Source of the DNA: Acidobacteriaceae bacterium
Lineage (GTDB): Bacteria; Acidobacteriota; Terriglobia; Terriglobales; Acidobacteriaceae
Direction: 5' to 3'
NCBI GenBank assembly: GCA_003161045.1
Contig: PMPH01000029.1
Coordinates: 25,278-58,290 of the forward strand
Length of the DNA stretch: 33,013 bases
The notes under the pieces are model-generated. The model made no database searches. It was not told the origin of the DNA and saw only the letters and a list, made by a program, of their open reading frames with translations. A program made the translations under genes and the position numbers. Each line of letters opens with the position of its first letter. Within the stretch, counting starts at the first letter, position 1. This document shows positions 6,982 to 17,508 of this stretch, piece by piece.

Positions 6982-8598
6982 ATGGCCACGGGCGTTGATG
7001 CGGCCTCTGCCGGGCAGGAAGTAACCCGGCTGGCCCAAACGATTGAAGCCTACCTGGCGGAACATCCCGCCGCCGCGCTGCTTGAAGATGGCCGTGTGCT
7101 CTTCGACCTGCGCTCCGCGCGCTACGCGGTGAGCGAGTCGCATGGGCGGTGCCTCTTGCAACTGTGGAGCGAAGAGCGCAACCTGATCCGCACCGTGGTC
7201 GGGGTTGTTGAGCGGGCGCAATGCCTGCGTCTGGCCACCCGCCGCATGGGCGCGGCCAAGCCCCAGACCCTGGAACTGGTTCCCCCCAGCGACCGCCGCA
7301 CCCCCACCGCCCGCGAGGCCGCCCGCCGCAATTACCAGCGGCTGCTGGAGCGCGTTCTGACCCGCCAGTTCATCGGCTCCAAGGTCGATGGCCTGCGCTC
7401 GGCGATGGACCTAGAGCATAGCTTTGGGCCGGCTTACGTGCGCGGGCGGCTGCTGCGCGGTACGGCCGCTGACGCGGTGATTGGCGTCAGCAGTGCCGAG
7501 TCGGGATCGATCGTGGACGGCATTCTGACACTGGGAATCCTCTGGCTGGACCACTGTCGGCAGAAGGGCGACGGACGGCGCCACTTTGGCGGGTTGAAGG
7601 TCGTTGTGCCGGCCGGGGCGTGGCGAACGACGGCCGAGCGCATGGCCTGGCTGAACCACGCCGCCGCCGATTTCCAGCTTTTCACCCTCGACGAGCGCAG
7701 CGAAGAGCTGGCCGCGGTGGACTTTCGCGACACCGGCAACTTGGCGTCAAGGCTGGTTCACGCTTTTTCGGCCGCTACGGCCATCGAGCGCGCGCAAGCC
7801 GGAATCGACCGGCTTTTTACGCTGATTCCGCCCGCCGCCAGGGAGCGGGTCGAGATCCTGCCCCGCTCGGCCACCGAGGTTGGCCTCGTGCTGCATGGCC
7901 TGGAGTTTGCGCGGGTGCGGCAGGGCTTTGCCGCCAACACATTTGCCCGCGAGGAGGAGATCAGCTTCGGCGCGGGAGCCAATGAGACGCCGCTCACGCC
8001 GGAAAACGAGCCGCTCTGCCGCGATCTCTTCACGCGGCTCTTCCTGAGCCGCCACGGCGACGGCACGCACACCGATCCGCTCTTCCGCCTGCAACCGGAA
8101 CGCTGGCTCGAATCCCGGCTGCGCGGCGAGATCGTCGAGTTGCTGCCGGGATTGCGCGGCGATCTGCTTTACACGCAGGTTCCGGCGCTGACGACCGGCG
8201 ACCGGGGGCTGCTGGACCTGCTGACGCTGGACCGCAACGGGCGGCTGACGGTGATCGAGTTGAAGGCCGACGAGGATCTGCACCTGCCCTTGCAGGCGCT
8301 GGACTACTGGATTCGCGTCCGCGCGCTGAACCACGACCGGCAGCCAGCGGCGGGCAATGAGGGCGGCCGGCCGCTTTCGGCCTTCGAGCGCCAGGGCTAC
8401 TTCGCCGGCGCGGAGGTTTCGCCGCTTGCGCCGCGTCTGCTCTTGGCCGCCCCGGCGCTGCGCATTCACCCCGCCAACGAGCCGGTTCTGCGCTACTTTT
8501 CGCCGCAGGTCGAGTGGGAACTGATCGCGCTCACCGAACATTGGCGGCGGGAGGTGAAGGTCGTTTTCCGCAAGCGCAGCAGCGACAGCCGGAAGTAG
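6982..8598 (+). CDS. Uncharacterised protein with PD-(D/E)XK nuclease-like C-terminal domain
   Basis: This 538-residue protein is not recognised as a named family. The C-terminal third has the pattern of a PD-(D/E)XK nuclease core: Glu377 (WLESRLRGEI), Asp412 (RGLLDLL), Glu426 and Lys428 in VIELK, followed by Gln438 and Tyr442 in LPLQALDYW, resembling the Q-x3-Y motif of RecB-like nucleases. The first ~350 residues are an unassigned alpha/beta region with basic stretches (TPTAREAARRNYQR). The gene starts eight bases after the yfiT-like gene. AAAGG overlaps that gene's stop codon five bases before the ATG, so the two are probably co-transcribed and translationally coupled. A role in DNA repair or cleavage is inferred only from the motif. 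It has no visible signal peptide or membrane segment. Confidence 0.75.
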   Translation: MATGVDAASAGQEVTRLAQTIEAYLAEHPAAALLEDGRVLFDLRSARYAVSESHGRCLLQLWSEERNLIRTVVGVVERAQCLRLATRRMGAAKPQTLELVPPSDRRTPTAREAARRNYQRLLERVLTRQFIGSKVDGLRSAMDLEHSFGPAYVRGRLLRGTAADAVIGVSSAESGSIVDGILTLGILWLDHCRQKGDGRRHFGGLKVVVPAGAWRTTAERMAWLNHAAADFQLFTLDERSEELAAVDFRDTGNLASRLVHAFSAATAIERAQAGIDRLFTLIPPAARERVEILPRSATEVGLVLHGLEFARVRQGFAANTFAREEEISFGAGANETPLTPENEPLCRDLFTRLFLSRHGDGTHTDPLFRLQPERWLESRLRGEIVELLPGLRGDLLYTQVPALTTGDRGLLDLLTLDRNGRLTVIELKADEDLHLPLQALDYWIRVRALNHDRQPAAGNEGGRPLSAFERQGYFAGAEVSPLAPRLLLAAPALRIHPANEPVLRYFSPQVEWELIALTEHWRREVKVVFRKRSSDSRK

Positions 8599-8729
8599 CT
8601 GCGGCACGGTCCAAGGCCGGCTGGCTCCATTCCTGGCTCACCCAGCCTTCCGTTCCGGCTTCAGCTCATTTTCACTTCACAAGCTGGCATTACAGCTCAT
8701 TGAAGGCGGCTTTTTTGAGAAAAATCCAC

Positions 8730-10607
8730 TTAGCCGCATGGTTTCTGTGTCGCGCAGAAGTGGAAATCCTCCAGCCGCGCCTCGAACTGGCGGTTGAAGC
8801 GGATCAGGGCAATCCACTGGCCGTGGTCCTGTCGTTTCCACACTAAATCCCCGTGCAATTCGAGAGCGATCTCCTCCGGCGGCAGGTCGTGGTGGAGGCC
8901 GAAGTAGCGCTCGTCGACGGCTTCGTTCCAGGGGCCGAAACTCGGGGGTCCGAAACTCCAGTGTCCTAGGTTCAGGGACAGCGAGGGAGGATCGTACTTG
9001 GTCGAAAAAACCAGGGCGGCGGAGTACTTTTCCGGCTCCTCGGCGGCGCGGGCGATCTGAGCGGGGGTAAAGTCTTCCAGCCGGTAAACCTCGTAGGGCT
9101 GCTTCAGGTAGCCGAGCTCGGGACGGGTCAACTCGTCGGTAACGGGCCAGGCCGAGAGCACAGTCGCGCCAGGATAGAGCCTTTCAAGCTGACGAATGCC
9201 CGCCTGGTGGAGTCGAATGACGCGGGCATAGGCCAGGTTGTCCTCCGGGGCAAAACGATAGGGCGGATTGACGAAAAGCCCCACGAAGAAGGCCGCGGCG
9301 GAAAGAGCGGCCAGCGCCTGCCAGAAGCGCGCCCGGCGATAAAGTGTGGAGACGGCCAGCAGCAGCACCAGCGGGTACATCGGCAGCAGGTAGCGAGTGA
9401 GCAGCGCCCCGCCCAGCACGCTGAAGAGCACGGCGTTGGCCAGGAGCAGAAGGAGAATGCGGCGCAGCGCGGCGGGCGCAATGGCGGGACGGCCCGGCTT
9501 GCCGCCTTCAGGTTTGCCGCCTTCGGGCCTGTCTGCGCCTGAACTGTCGGCGTTGCGGTCGCTGGCGTCAGAATCGTTGGCGGTGCGGCCGTCAGCGTCA
9601 GAATCGCCAGAACCGTCGGCGGCGGGGCCATCGGCTCCGGCGCCGGCAAGAACAGGACGGGGGTTGAACAGCAGGGCGGCGATGGCCATTCCCACCGGCA
9701 CAAAAAGGTTCATCTGCGCGGTCAGGTGCAGGACGCGGTAGCCGAAGGCGGCCAGTATGCGCAGGGGCTCCAGGTTGGCCTGGGCGTTGTAGCGCAGGAA
9801 CTCGGGATTGCCGAAGAGGAAGCCGGTTTTGCTGTAGTGGTAGGCGTACCAGGCGGCCAGGGGCAGCGCGCAACTGGCCAGCCAGGCGGCCTCGCGAACC
9901 AGACGCAAGCGAGCCAGCCGAGGAGCGCGAAGGCTCTCGATCAAGCTGACGGCGGCCAGGGTGAGCGGAATGGCGATGGCCGTTTCCTTCGACAGCACGG
10001 CCAAAGCAAACCACAGGGCGGCGGCCCAGGGCTTGCGGAGCGCCGCTTGGCTCTGACCGGGCTTCCAGCTCTGGCCTGGCTCCTGGTTCTGGCCGGGTCT
10101 TCGATCCGGTCCGGGCAGCGCCCCAGGCAGGACATAGACCAGTCCCCACAGCGTGCAGGCGGCGGCGAAGATGTCGGCGTGGGCCAGGGTGCTCTGGGCA
10201 AACCAGATGGGGTAGAGGGCGGTGAGCGCGACGGTCCAGAAGGCCACGGCGGGGAAGCCGGTCAAGCGCATGGCCAGCCGCCAGACCGCCGTCAGGCCAA
10301 AGGAGGCCGCGGCCAGCACGGCCACCCGCGTGACCAGGGGACAAAAGCTGAAGACCTTCCACCAGAGCGCCAGGTAAATGCTGGGCAGCGGCGGATGGGC
10401 GTTGGTCAGCGTGGTGATGGGAATCAGCGAACCGGTGCGGAAGAAGTCCCAGGCCGCGGGAATATAGTAGCCGGCCTCGTCCCAGTAGTAGGGAAGGCCG
10501 AGCAGGGTGAAGTGGCTCACGAAGAGCGCCACGAAGACCGCCGGGAAGACCATCCAGGCGGGCAGGGGCGCGTCCAGCCGCGGCGCGAAGAGTTTTTTTG
10601 AGCGCAA
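8730..10607 (-). CDS. GT39/PMT-like polytopic glycosyltransferase (GT-C fold)
   Basis: This integral membrane protein of about 625 residues resembles dolichyl-phosphate-mannose mannosyltransferase/ArnT-type enzymes, which move sugars from polyprenyl-phosphate donors. After the first membrane segment comes PYYWDEAGYY, with the Asp-Glu pair (residues 43-44) of the GT-C external loop, then NAHPPLPSIYLALWW and many hydrophobic helices. Two low-complexity insertions are present: PGQNQE/PGQSWK/PGQSQ repeats, and an Asp/Ser/Gly-rich loop ending PEGGKPEGGKP. I chose a TTG start at 10605-10607, preceded by GAGG and GAAGG and 16 bases after the stop of the upstream gene. The first ATG is at 10553 and lacks a ribosome-binding site. 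A longer frame to 10763 would overlap the DUF3467 gene and is rejected. The acceptor substrate is unknown. Confidence 0.8.
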   Translation of the reverse strand: MRSKKLFAPRLDAPLPAWMVFPAVFVALFVSHFTLLGLPYYWDEAGYYIPAAWDFFRTGSLIPITTLTNAHPPLPSIYLALWWKVFSFCPLVTRVAVLAAASFGLTAVWRLAMRLTGFPAVAFWTVALTALYPIWFAQSTLAHADIFAAACTLWGLVYVLPGALPGPDRRPGQNQEPGQSWKPGQSQAALRKPWAAALWFALAVLSKETAIAIPLTLAAVSLIESLRAPRLARLRLVREAAWLASCALPLAAWYAYHYSKTGFLFGNPEFLRYNAQANLEPLRILAAFGYRVLHLTAQMNLFVPVGMAIAALLFNPRPVLAGAGADGPAADGSGDSDADGRTANDSDASDRNADSSGADRPEGGKPEGGKPGRPAIAPAALRRILLLLLANAVLFSVLGGALLTRYLLPMYPLVLLLAVSTLYRRARFWQALAALSAAAFFVGLFVNPPYRFAPEDNLAYARVIRLHQAGIRQLERLYPGATVLSAWPVTDELTRPELGYLKQPYEVYRLEDFTPAQIARAAEEPEKYSAALVFSTKYDPPSLSLNLGHWSFGPPSFGPWNEAVDERYFGLHHDLPPEEIALELHGDLVWKRQDHGQWIALIRFNRQFEARLEDFHFCATQKPCG

Positions 10608-10623
10608 GCCTTCGTTCCTCGCC

Positions 10624-10929
10624 CTAGTTGACCGGCCCCTGCGGGAAGTTGTGGCCCTGCGGCTCCAGATTGAGTGTGCCGAAGGCCTGCTCGTACTGCG
10701 CCAGATGCTGCCCCAGCATATTCCACAGGACCTTGGCCTGCTGCGGACTGAGAAAAATCGCATTGTGGTTGTTGATGATGATCTCCTCAGGGCTGTCGTT
10801 GGAGACCAGGCCGAAGACCAGCTTGAAGTCCAGGACGCTCATGCGCACCTGGACGCTGTTGGCGTAGGACTCGCGGTAGTCGGGGGCCTGGACGAGGGTC
10901 ATTTGCGGCTGTTGCGCGGATGGGCTCAT
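10624..10929 (-). CDS. DUF3467-family protein
   Basis: This 101-residue soluble protein matches the DUF3467 pattern: YANSVQVRMSVLDFKLVFG, then EEIIINNHNAIFLSPQQAKVLWNMLGQHLAQYE. The function of the family is not known. The start is supported by GGAGAG four bases before the ATG. It is followed after 16 bases by the TTG start of the glycosyltransferase, so the two may be co-transcribed. Upstream lie a TAGAGC-type repeat (10968-11083) and tRNA-Leu on the same strand. Confidence 0.85.
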   Translation of the reverse strand: MSPSAQQPQMTLVQAPDYRESYANSVQVRMSVLDFKLVFGLVSNDSPEEIIINNHNAIFLSPQQAKVLWNMLGQHLAQYEQAFGTLNLEPQGHNFPQGPVN

Positions 10930-10967
10930 GGTCTCTCCAGATTAACCCAGCAGGGGCGGGGTGGCGC

Positions 10968-11083
10968 TAAAGCAGTTCTCCAATTGCTGTACACCGAAAC
11001 CGCGCACTCAAGTGGCTTTTTCCTTAAGGAAAAGCCACCTTGCACAGCGTTGGCAAGGGTAGATGAATTGGAGAACTGCTCTA
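10968..11083. repeat. TAGAGC-family palindromic element, copy 3 (best preserved)
   Basis: The terminal inverted repeats are TAAAGCAGTTCTCCAATT (10968-10985) and AATTGGAGAACTGCTCTA (11066-11083), matching at 17 of 18 positions. A central palindrome runs GTGGCTTTTT, CCTTAAGG, AAAAGCCAC (11012-11038) with one extra T. The element lies between tRNA-Leu and the DUF3467 gene. It has no open frame, so if mobile it would need outside help. Confidence 0.7.
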
Positions 11084-11123
11084 ATCAAGAGCCGGTCAGC
11101 CGGGGCGAGCAGGTGAAGAGGTC

Positions 11124-11207
11124 TGGTGCGGAAGGCGGGACTTGAACCCGCAAGCCTTTCGGCGCTAGCTCCTAAGGCTAGTGTGTTTGCCATTTCACCA
11201 CTTCCGC
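11124..11207 (-). tRNA. tRNA-Leu (anticodon UAG)
   Basis: On the minus strand the sequence folds as a class II tRNA. The acceptor stem GCGGAAG pairs perfectly with CTTCCGC. The anticodon arm is CTAGC / CTTAGGA / GCTAG, giving anticodon UAG. A long variable arm (GCCGAAAGGC) and the T-arm GCGGG / TTCAAGT / CCCGC follow. The discriminator is A, and CCA is encoded (11124-11126). The predicted tRNA reads CUN leucine codons. Confidence 0.97.
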
Positions 11208-11577
11208 AAAGCATAAACCGCAGAGCGTCAACGATTTCCCAGGGTGTAAACGAATCAGTCCACACGGCTCGGCTCTGTTGATCCCGCGCAACCTGCTACC
11301 GGCAACTTTTCTGCTGCCAGTCAATGGCGCGTTGCCCTCTGAACGGCCCGGCAGCTGACGAAACTGAGCGGCCGTCTCACAAACCGAACGGCCGTCTACA
11401 GACGAACTCAGCCGCAGTCTGCAAACCGGCGCGAACAAGGACAAGTTTAGAGGCTACGGCGCTCCGGCTGCAATGCCCCCATGAACTTTTGCCTGCGTGG
11501 GAGTTCAAGCTGGCACCGGTAGGCTGACATTTGCGCCGCCCTGATTCCTATTCCCTATTCCCTAGTCCCTGTCCCCT
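11208..11577. other. Non-coding gap upstream of tRNA-Leu, with degenerate repeats
   Basis: This 370-bp stretch lies between tRNA-Leu and the CPBP gene, both leftward. It must contain the tRNA promoter, but no convincing -35/-10 pair stands out. It holds degenerate direct repeats, including CGGCCGTCT at 11369-11377 and 11389-11397 with related AGTCTGCAAACCGG later. The heptamer tract lies at 11541-11577. Short open frames here have no coding character. Confidence 0.5.
11541..11577 (-). repeat. G-rich heptamer tract directly after the CPBP stop codon
   Basis: Read on the minus strand, the TGA stop of the CPBP gene is followed at once by AGGGGAC, AGGGACT, AGGGAAT, AGGGAAT, AGGAATC, AGGG. That is six units with an exact 7-bp period. 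Four of the first units carry a GGG run with a four-base linker, a G-quadruplex pattern in the transcript. Confidence 0.85.
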
Positions 11578-12524
11578 TCACATCTTTTCCAGGTGCCGGA
11601 AGCCTGCGGTGCCGACCAGCATCAGGGAAAAGAGCATGAAGTTGTAGCAGGCGTGGACGACCACGCTGGCAGCCAGGGAACGGGTAATGAGACGCACCGC
11701 GCAGAGCACCAGGCTGACCGCGATCAGCAGCAGAAATGGGCCCAGCGCGTGGCCCTGCTGTTCGGCATGAACCAGGGCGAAGGGCAGGCTGGTGGCAATG
11801 GAGGCGATCACCATCGCGGGGATGGACCACTGGGGATGGCCGTTCTGGTCGAGTGGGCGGGGAGGTTTGCCGGTGAAGCGTTCGGCAATCCAGTCGCAGG
11901 CCGTGGCGAGAGCGGGAAGCAGGAAGCCGCGAAAGGCGATCTCCTCAAAAAAAGGCGCAAGCGTAATCGCGAAGCCGAACATCAACCACGCCGCGCCGGG
12001 AGTGCGAAAAATCTCCTCGATGGGCGCATTGGGTGGTCCAGGCAGCAGCGTTTCGTCAAGCGCGGCGAGCACAAAACAGCCTACCGAAATGGCCGGCAGT
12101 CTCCAGCCGATGCGAAGAGCCGTCGCGCCGCTCCAGTGAATGCCGGCAAAGAAGCTCTGGTCCCAGAACAGCGGAAAAACCATCAGGCTGAGGGCCAGGG
12201 TAACCAGATAGATGGCCGCCTCCTCGCCAAGAATGAGACGGATGTTGGTGGCCGCTTGTTTTGCGGAGAAACCGCTCAGAAGATGGAAGTGCGAGGCCAT
12301 CATCAGCAGCAGCGTGGCGCAGACCAATCCTAAAAGCGTGAGCGCCACCAGCAGGCAGAGGTGCCCCAGGTGGGGAATGCGCGCGGGCGGAGTGGTTTCA
12401 GGCTGCGCCCAGAACTGAAACAGGACGGGCGGCTCATCGGCGCTCCTCCAGTCCAGCGGCTGAGCCTGCTCTGGCAGGAGGGGCAGGTTCTGCTCCGGCT
12501 CGCGTGGCGCCGGATCGAGGTCGT

Positions 12525-12528
<4 letters not shown>
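11578..12528 (-). CDS. CPBP-family intramembrane metalloprotease
   Basis: This 316-residue polytopic membrane protein belongs to the CPBP (CAAX prenyl protease 2 / bacteriocin-processing, Abi) family. The motifs are EEIAFRG with Glu195, Glu196 and Arg200, then FALVHAEQ with His254, then [14 protein letters not shown] with His292 and Asn296. About seven hydrophobic segments are visible after a proline-rich ~50-residue cytoplasmic N-terminus. The substrate is unknown. Its ATG overlaps the uvrA stop as ATGA (12525-12528), so translation is coupled to uvrA. A heptamer repeat tract starts directly at its stop codon. Confidence 0.92.
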
Positions 12529-15683
<3,155 letters not shown>

Positions 15684-15757
15684 GATGAGGCAATGGATGA
15701 GCGGCGGGCAGTTCCAAAATGGGCAATGCGATTTTCAAATTGCAGTGCCCTGGGGGT

Positions 15758-15787
15758 ATTCTATTAGTCAATAGAAATCGTGGTCAA
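15758..15787 (-). promoter_or_regulatory. Predicted uvrA promoter
   Basis: On the minus strand, TTGACC (15782-15787) and TAGAAT (15758-15763) are separated by 18 bp, a good sigma-70-type pair (5 of 6 matches each). This predicts a leader of about 65-70 bases before the uvrA ATG. The region between uvrA and the divergent small membrane gene (15684-15915) shows no other gene. Confidence 0.6.
15759..15776. promoter_or_regulatory. Palindrome overlapping the uvrA -10 region (candidate operator)
   Basis: TTCTATT-AGTC-AATAGAA is a perfect inverted repeat with 7-bp arms and a 4-bp spacer. It covers most of the predicted -10 box and part of the spacer. Position and symmetry fit a dimeric repressor site, for example a damage-response regulator, but the regulator is unknown. 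Confidence 0.4.
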
Positions 15788-15915
15788 CGCGACGTATTCT
15801 TCTGCAACAATCGCAGACAATGTTTCCTAAGCGAATAAGGCGTTTTTTTGGCGCCTGCGCTCAGGGGAATGCAGTGTGAATACGGCGCATTCCAGGCCTT
15901 AGAGGAGAAGTCAGG

Positions 15916-16092
15916 GTGGGTTCAATGGCGGATTTATTGAATTTTGCAATGTTGATTTGTGCGTCGGTGGGTTCGATGGCCTTTGGAATCCTGGCGGCTT
16001 ATGGGATTCTTCGCGTGAGCTTTGCGCTGATGCGCCTGCAGCCGCGGCCGGTGGCCGTCAAGGCACGGCCGGAAGTGGCGCAAGTACTGTAA
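15916..16092 (+). CDS. Small single-span membrane protein (58 residues)
   Basis: This short gene is not recognised. A GTG start at 15916 is preceded by AGGAG (15903-15907) at an eight-base spacing, which favours it over the in-frame ATG at 15925. The peptide has one hydrophobic span (LLNFAMLICASVGSMAFG through AAYGILRV), followed by a basic, proline-containing tail (RLQPRPVAVKARPEV). This suggests an inner-membrane peptide with a cytoplasmic C-terminus. It is divergent from uvrA. A G-rich heptamer tract starts about five bases after the stop codon. Codon use and the ribosome-binding site support it being real; the function is unknown. Confidence 0.6.
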   Translation: MGSMADLLNFAMLICASVGSMAFGILAAYGILRVSFALMRLQPRPVAVKARPEVAQVL

Positions 16093-16095
16093 AAA

Positions 16096-16120
16096 TAGGG
16101 TCCAGGGTTCAGGGGTCAGT
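16096..16120 (+). repeat. G-rich heptamer tract after the small membrane gene
   Basis: Units TAGGGTC, CAGGGTT, CAGGGGT, CAG follow the TAA stop (16090-16092) after a few bases, with an exact 7-bp period and G-rich on the coding strand. Bases 16103-16119 form a perfect 17-bp inverted repeat with 16285-16301, part of the convergent tract that follows the STN gene. Confidence 0.75.
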
Positions 16121-16226
16121 TTGAGGCTTTCCGGCCCATCCAATAGAAGGCGATGACGCTGAGAATAAAGGCGACTGCAGCGATCAAAAACGATAGACCG
16201 ATCCGTTTCGCCCTGTGTAGCTTACA
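16116..16226 (-). pseudogene. Possible remnant of a small membrane protein (no start codon)
   Basis: A leftward open frame ending in TGA (16116-16118) encodes RAKRIGLSFLIAAVAFILSV followed by IAFYWMGRKASN, a convincing membrane-span peptide with basic flanks. Upstream the frame runs back to a TAA without any ATG or GTG; the first usable codon is a TTG inside the span. It may be a decayed gene, or an ORF using an unusual start. Confidence is low. Confidence 0.25.
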
Positions 16227-16277
16227 GCATTATCTTATGCTGCACACTCAGCCGTTCAAGAAGCGGCTCTCTGTTTA

Positions 16278-16324
16278 CGGGTTCCTGACCCCTGAACCCT
16301 GCCCCCTGAACCCTGTTCCCTGCC
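16278..16324 (-). repeat. G-rich heptamer tract directly after the STN gene stop codon
   Basis: On the minus strand the TAG stop is followed by GG, then CAGGGAA, CAGGGTT, CAGGGGG, CAGGGTT, CAGGGGT, CAGGAAC: six units with a 7-bp period. The stop codon forms part of the first G-run (TAGGG). At least five GGG runs are spaced as in a G-quadruplex. Confidence 0.85.
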
Positions 16325-17167
16325 CTAGTTTTGTGAATTCTCAGGCGGCTGGCCCTGCGGTTGTCCCTGCTGCTGGCGCTGCTGCATCTCCTGCATGATC
16401 TGCTGCGGGCTGCGTGGCTGCCCGCCGGGCGCAAAGCCGGGCCGGGCGGGCGGGGCTGCCGGCGGCTCTTCAGTGTCGGCGTCATCATCGTTGTCATCGG
16501 CGTTGGCTGGGGCGCTGCCAGCCGCCGGTGAACTGCTCCCGGCATGGGGAGAAGTGAGCACGATCTTGCGCGGAGTTCCCTGACCCTGATCGCCGATCAT
16601 CATGACGTTGTAGCCGGAGCCCTGCAAAAGCCGCGAGAGCACCTCGCGCGCCGGGCCGGGACCGTAGGCGCCAAAAACCCGCTGGTCGGCGCCCAATCCC
16701 TCCACCTTGGCGCCGGTGGCGGCGGCTATATCGCTCAAAATCTGCTCCAGGCTGGAGTTGGCAGCCTCGATGCGCAAACCCTGGCTGTCCCATGTGACCG
16801 TGGCTTGGCCGGCCTTCTCGTTGGCCGGCCACTTGGGGAGCTCCGGCGCTGGAGGCGCCGCCGGAGCGGGAGCAGCCGGAGCAGCCGTGGCCTGCGTTTT
16901 GCCCTGCGCCTTGACCTGCGGCGCCTTGACCGCGGCGTGACGCTTGCGCGCATGAACCGGCTTGTGCGTTGAAGCCGGCTGGTGAGCGGCAGCCGACGCC
17001 GGCGCGGCCAGCGCTTGCGCCCCACCCATTTGCGTCCTGCTCACTTGCGCCCCACCCATTTGCGTTCCACCAAGGGCCACGGCGAGAAGCAGCGCCAGCG
17101 GGACGAATGAGCTTCCGCGAAGAATCCCGAGCGAAACCGGCGAGTTGTGCGGGAGGATGGTGCGCAT
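16325..17167 (-). CDS. Exported protein with a secretin/TonB short N-terminal (STN)-like domain
   Basis: This 280-residue protein has an N-terminal signal sequence (hydrophobic FVPLALLLAVALGG). A linker rich in Ala, Pro, Lys and His follows (55-120), including HARKRHAAVK. Then comes one domain of about 85 residues (122-206) that resembles the STN/secretin N0 fold: LRIEAANSSLEQILSDIAAATGA, followed by VFGAYGPGPAREVLSRLLQGSG. The C-terminus is acidic (DDNDDDADTEE), then Pro/Gln-rich. There is no secretin barrel or TonB receptor part, so it is probably a stand-alone periplasmic protein. The start is supported by AGGAG eight to nine bases upstream; an upstream ATG at 17428 is rejected. A 22-bp DNA duplication (17014-17035 and 17044-17065) encodes the repeated TQMGGAQ. 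Confidence 0.75.
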   Translation of the reverse strand: MRTILPHNSPVSLGILRGSSFVPLALLLAVALGGTQMGGAQVSRTQMGGAQALAAPASAAAHQPASTHKPVHARKRHAAVKAPQVKAQGKTQATAAPAAPAPAAPPAPELPKWPANEKAGQATVTWDSQGLRIEAANSSLEQILSDIAAATGAKVEGLGADQRVFGAYGPGPAREVLSRLLQGSGYNVMMIGDQGQGTPRKIVLTSPHAGSSSPAAGSAPANADDNDDDADTEEPPAAPPARPGFAPGGQPRSPQQIMQEMQQRQQQGQPQGQPPENSQN

Positions 17168-17508
17168 GGAAATCAGCTCCTGATCTCGGCAATGGGCCCC
17201 GGCAATGGGGCCCAGCCGTGGGGCCCGCAATAGGTTCTGACGATGGATTCCTGGCAGCAGGCCCGATTGCGGCTTTCGAGCGCCTACCGCGCGTCCGAAC
17301 GCTGCCTTCCGTGGCTTCTGGCTCCAATTGCCCGGGCTCCAAGTTGCTCCGGGCTCCAATCCGATCCGCCTCCGGCTCAGAACCTGGCCTGCGCGCCTGA
17401 CCCTGCGCGCCTGGACGCGGCCTTCCATCGCCGCTTTACTGTACTAGACTAACAGTGGCTCGCGGACGCTCATCCAGAGCTTTCGCACGCCGGAAAGGGC
17501 TGGGGGAG
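17168..17508. other. Divergent intergenic region with degenerate direct repeats
   Basis: This 341-bp gap lies between the divergent STN gene and the exported-protein gene. It contains degenerate tandem repeats: GGCAATGGGCCCC-like units (about 17189-17228) and GGGCTCCAA-like units (about 17320-17358). Promoters for both genes must lie here. TACTAGACT near 17445 could be a -10 region for the rightward gene, but no convincing -35 accompanies it. No gene is seen. Confidence 0.45.

Noticed and set aside
10608-10763. N-terminal extension of the glycosyltransferase frame to an ATG at 10763
   Set aside because: It would overlap most of the second half of the well-supported DUF3467 gene on the same strand, and the extra residues (Arg/Ser-rich) look like out-of-frame translation.
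11324-11527. 67-codon frame in the gap next to tRNA-Leu
   Set aside because: No ribosome-binding site, repeat-derived sequence and no recognisable features.
17168-17428. N-terminal extension of the STN protein to an ATG at 17428
   Set aside because: The ATG at 17167 has a good AGGAG and is followed directly by a signal peptide; the extension would hide it behind 87 low-complexity residues.
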